Part shown: positions 61,625-64,000 of the stretch, in pieces
Numbering within the stretch: the first letter of the stretch is position 1
How the letters are laid out: every line of letters starts with the position of its first letter
Assembly: GCF_030733265.1 (NCBI RefSeq)
Contig: NZ_JASHJI010000012.1
Location: 1 to 64,000 of the forward strand
DNA length: 64,000 nt
DNA from: Roseibium sp. MMSF_3412
GTDB lineage: Bacteria; Pseudomonadota; Alphaproteobacteria; Rhizobiales; Stappiaceae
Direction of reading: 5' to 3'
Translations under genes and position numbers: made by a program
Notes under the pieces: generated by a model
The model's database searches: none
Told to the model about the DNA's origin: nothing
What the model saw: only the letters and a program-made list of their open reading frames with translations

Positions 61625-63922
61625 TTACTTCGCAGCCTGGATCGCTTCCCAGACCCGGAGCGGAGTTGCCGGCATGTCGATCAGTTCACTGACGCCGGCG
61701 CCGTCCTTGAGCGCCATCTGAACCGCGTTCATGACGGCCGCACAGCCGCCGATGGTCCCGGCCTCCCCGGCTCCCTTGATGCCCATCGCGTTGGTGGTCG
61801 AGGGAACGTTCCGCGTCTCGAAATGAATGTCGGAGAGGTCCGCCGCCCTCAGGAGCCGGTAATCCAGCAGCGACGCCGTCAGAAGCTGGCCATCCTCGTC
61901 GTAAACCGTGTGCTCGCACAGCGCCTGGCTGACCGCGTTTGCGGCCCCGCCGATCACCTGACCTTCAAGCAGCAGCGGGTTCACCGTCACGCCGAAATCA
62001 TCGATGATGACATAGTTCAAAAGCGCCACGTCTCCGGTCTCCGGGTCGACTTCCACTTCGCACACATGCGTGCCGTTGGGATAGGTTGCCTCATTCTGAC
62101 GAACTTCCTCGCGCGCGGACAGCGTTTCTCCGGCCGATGCAACGATCTCCGCAAGACTGACCTGCTGATCGGTGCCGACCACACGGACGATGCCGCTTTC
62201 CAGTTCCAGATCGTCGGCCCCGGCTTCCAGACGGTCGGCGGCAAGTTCCTTGACCTTCTTCACCAGCGCATCGCTGGCATCGCGGACCGATGGCAGCCCG
62301 AGTGGGATCGAGCGCGATCCACCGGTGCCGCCGCCATTTTCAACACGATCGGTATCCCCCTGGATCACCTCGACATCGTCGATCGTCACACCGAATTTCT
62401 CGGCAACGACCTGACTGTAGGACGTGGCGTGGCCCTGCCCGTTGGTCTGCGTTCCGATCAGGAGAGTCAGGTTGCCGTTCTCACCGAGCTCGACCGTCGC
62501 TTCTTCACCGCCCGGAAATGCGCAGGCCTCAATGTAGGAGCATAGGCCGATACCACGGTATTTGCCGGCGCGCGCACTTTCTTCCTGACGGGATGAAAAT
62601 CCTTCCCATCCGGAAACTTCGAGCGCCTTTTCCAGGTGTGCCGCATAGTCGCCGGTGTCATACATGCGCCCTGTCTGGGTCGTGTAGGGCAGCTGTTCTG
62701 CCTTGATGAAGTTCCGTTTGCGGATCTCGACGGGTCCAAGACCCGTCTCCTCACCGGCCTTGTCCATGAGCCGCTCGATCAGGTAGGCAGCCTCGGGCCG
62801 TCCGGCGCCGCGAAAGGCATCCGTCGGCACGTTGTGCATGTAGATGCCTTCGGTCTTGGCGAACACGGCCGGTATGTCATAAAGGCCGGATGACATGGCC
62901 GTGCCGACCCATGGGATGAAGGGTGCGAACTGGCTGAGATAAGCTCCCATCGCCGCTTTCACGAGCACCCTCAGACCAAGGATCTTTGCATTCTCGTCGA
63001 GCGCCAGCTCTGCGGTGCTGAGATTGTCCCGACCGTGCGCATCGGTCACGAAATGCTCCATGCGTTCGCCCGTCCAGCGAACGGGCTTGCGCAGCCGCTC
63101 CGCTGCGATCATCAGTAGCGGGTATTCACGGTAACAGAAGGCCTTGGTTCCAAAGCCGCCGCCGACTTCCGGCGTGATCACCTGGATCTTGTCTTTTTCC
63201 AGCCCAAGCACCTTGCAGATGACATCGCGCATGCCGTGGCCGCCCTGCGTGCCCAGCGTGAGCTTGTAGCGCTCGCTCTCGGCAATGAATTCAGCAACAC
63301 AGCCGCGCAATTCCATGTAGTTGGCGACGATGCGGTTGTTCACGATTTCAATGGAAACCGTCTTGTGCGCAGCCGCAAAGGCCTCGTCGGTCCTTGCCTC
63401 GCTGCCGTGACCGAACGTGAAGGCGATGTTGGAGCCGTGTTCCGGCCAGACCTTCACGGCGTCCGGTGCGAGCGCATCCTCAATACCGATCACCACATCG
63501 AGCGGCTCATAATCAACTTCCAGCATCTCGGCGGCGTTGCGGGCCGTGTTGATGTCGTCGGCAACGATAAAGGCGATCGCGTCGCCGACATACCTGACTT
63601 CATCGGTACACAGGAGCGGCTGCGGCGGCAGCCAGTGGTCCGTTCCGTCTATCTGCTTGAGACGCGCCATCGTTGGCAATGTGTGGCCTTCGACGTCGGC
63701 TCCGGTAAAAACCAGATATACACCGTCCATTGCCTGAATGTCGGCGGCATTCTCGACACGGATTTTGGCATGCGCCATTGCGGAACGGACCACAACACCA
63801 TGCAGACAGCCCTCGGGCTGATAGTCGCCGGTGTAAATGCCCTCGCCCGTGATGAGCGGCTCATCTTCCTTGCGGCGCAAAGGTGCGCCGACACCGAATT
63901 TCGGAGTGACCATCTGGTTCAT
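61625..63922 (-). CDS. Molybdenum hydroxylase large subunit (form II CoxL-like)
   Basis: 765 residues of the xanthine dehydrogenase/CO dehydrogenase family, binding molybdopterin. Seen: GVGAPLRRKEDEPLITGEG at the start, GGGFGTKAF, the active-site loop AFRGAGR (form II pattern; true CO dehydrogenases have AYxCSFR), GTQTNGQGHATSYSQV, and GIKGAGEAGTIGG near the end. Most form II enzymes oxidise unknown substrates. The 2Fe-2S and FAD subunits should lie upstream beyond the edge. The last bases (63961-64000, minus) may be the end of the preceding gene (stop at 63961). The MoxR and VWA genes at 1.7 and 22 kb belong to families that mature such enzymes. Confidence 0.9.
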   Translation of the reverse strand: MNQMVTPKFGVGAPLRRKEDEPLITGEGIYTGDYQPEGCLHGVVVRSAMAHAKIRVENAADIQAMDGVYLVFTGADVEGHTLPTMARLKQIDGTDHWLPPQPLLCTDEVRYVGDAIAFIVADDINTARNAAEMLEVDYEPLDVVIGIEDALAPDAVKVWPEHGSNIAFTFGHGSEARTDEAFAAAHKTVSIEIVNNRIVANYMELRGCVAEFIAESERYKLTLGTQGGHGMRDVICKVLGLEKDKIQVITPEVGGGFGTKAFCYREYPLLMIAAERLRKPVRWTGERMEHFVTDAHGRDNLSTAELALDENAKILGLRVLVKAAMGAYLSQFAPFIPWVGTAMSSGLYDIPAVFAKTEGIYMHNVPTDAFRGAGRPEAAYLIERLMDKAGEETGLGPVEIRKRNFIKAEQLPYTTQTGRMYDTGDYAAHLEKALEVSGWEGFSSRQEESARAGKYRGIGLCSYIEACAFPGGEEATVELGENGNLTLLIGTQTNGQGHATSYSQVVAEKFGVTIDDVEVIQGDTDRVENGGGTGGSRSIPLGLPSVRDASDALVKKVKELAADRLEAGADDLELESGIVRVVGTDQQVSLAEIVASAGETLSAREEVRQNEATYPNGTHVCEVEVDPETGDVALLNYVIIDDFGVTVNPLLLEGQVIGGAANAVSQALCEHTVYDEDGQLLTASLLDYRLLRAADLSDIHFETRNVPSTTNAMGIKGAGEAGTIGGCAAVMNAVQMALKDGAGVSELIDMPATPLRVWEAIQAAK

Positions 63923-64000
63923 AAATCAGGACCTGTGTTTTGGGAGGACTTCCCTGGAAATCAGAATACCGAAGACAACGGATATGCACCCATGTAAGTC

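Overview
The window looks like a chromosomal segment of a GC-rich, flagellated, polarly growing alphaproteobacterium of the Hyphomicrobiales. A marine Stappiaceae-type genome (Roseibium/Labrenzia) would fit, but this is inferred from gene content. The clues are a giant growth-pole-ring (GPR/RgsE-type) coiled-coil protein, a BacA/SbmA peptide transporter, the YcjX/YcjF pair, two TRAP systems, D-glutamate genes dgcN-dgcA, and a plcP-agt lipid-remodelling pair. No rRNA, tRNA, CRISPR array or intact transposase was seen.

Layout. 0-3.7 kb: flgE, then a MoxR-type ATPase, a secreted protein and a SixA-like phosphatase. 3.7-12.6 kb: an accessory block flanked by two same-oriented 268-bp MITE-like elements with terminal inverted repeats and TA ends. 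It holds an RTX repeat protein with its own HlyC-type acyltransferase, a DUF3179 protein, and an AraC/nitrilase/flavin-protein group. 12.6-18.1 kb: a tightly coupled minus-strand operon for a cell-surface polysaccharide (UDP-xylose synthase, UDP-sugar 4-epimerase, synthase-like GT2, GH26-like hydrolase, DUF995), resembling the arabinose-polysaccharide locus known from Sinorhizobium. 19-28.5 kb: ycjX-ycjF, a CoxE-like VWA protein, a SABATH-like carboxyl methyltransferase, a stress protein, an AraC/MFS pair, a ferredoxin and an Hpt protein.

28.7-35 kb is one 2094-residue GPR homologue with about 31 eleven-residue repeats. 35-38.6 kb: MarR regulator and a dctPQM TRAP operon. 38.6-39.5 kb: a nonsense-interrupted small gene and an orphan gene. 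39.5-44.1 kb: an Mla/Mce-type lipid transport operon. 44.2-48.7 kb: dgcN-dgcA, an MFS transporter, and a CheZ-type phosphatase with an acidic tail. 48.8-54.1 kb: PLP ammonia-lyase, plcP-agt with a possible Pho box, an SDR that lacks the catalytic Tyr and Lys, and FadL. 54.6-57.5 kb: a TPP-riboswitch-controlled thiM-thiD operon that continues into a TRAP solute-binding protein. 57.7-64 kb: small proteins, a DMT exporter, a short SbmA/BacA homologue and a form II CoxL-like molybdenum hydroxylase cut off from its partners by the window edge.

The most interesting observations are the RTX repeat protein with a dedicated acyltransferase but no recognisable pore domain, the MITE-bounded insertion, the TRAP binding protein under TPP control, the bacterial SABATH methyltransferase, and the hendecad array in the GPR protein. 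Start sites were chosen by ribosome-binding site and N-terminal features, so several differ from the longest open frame.
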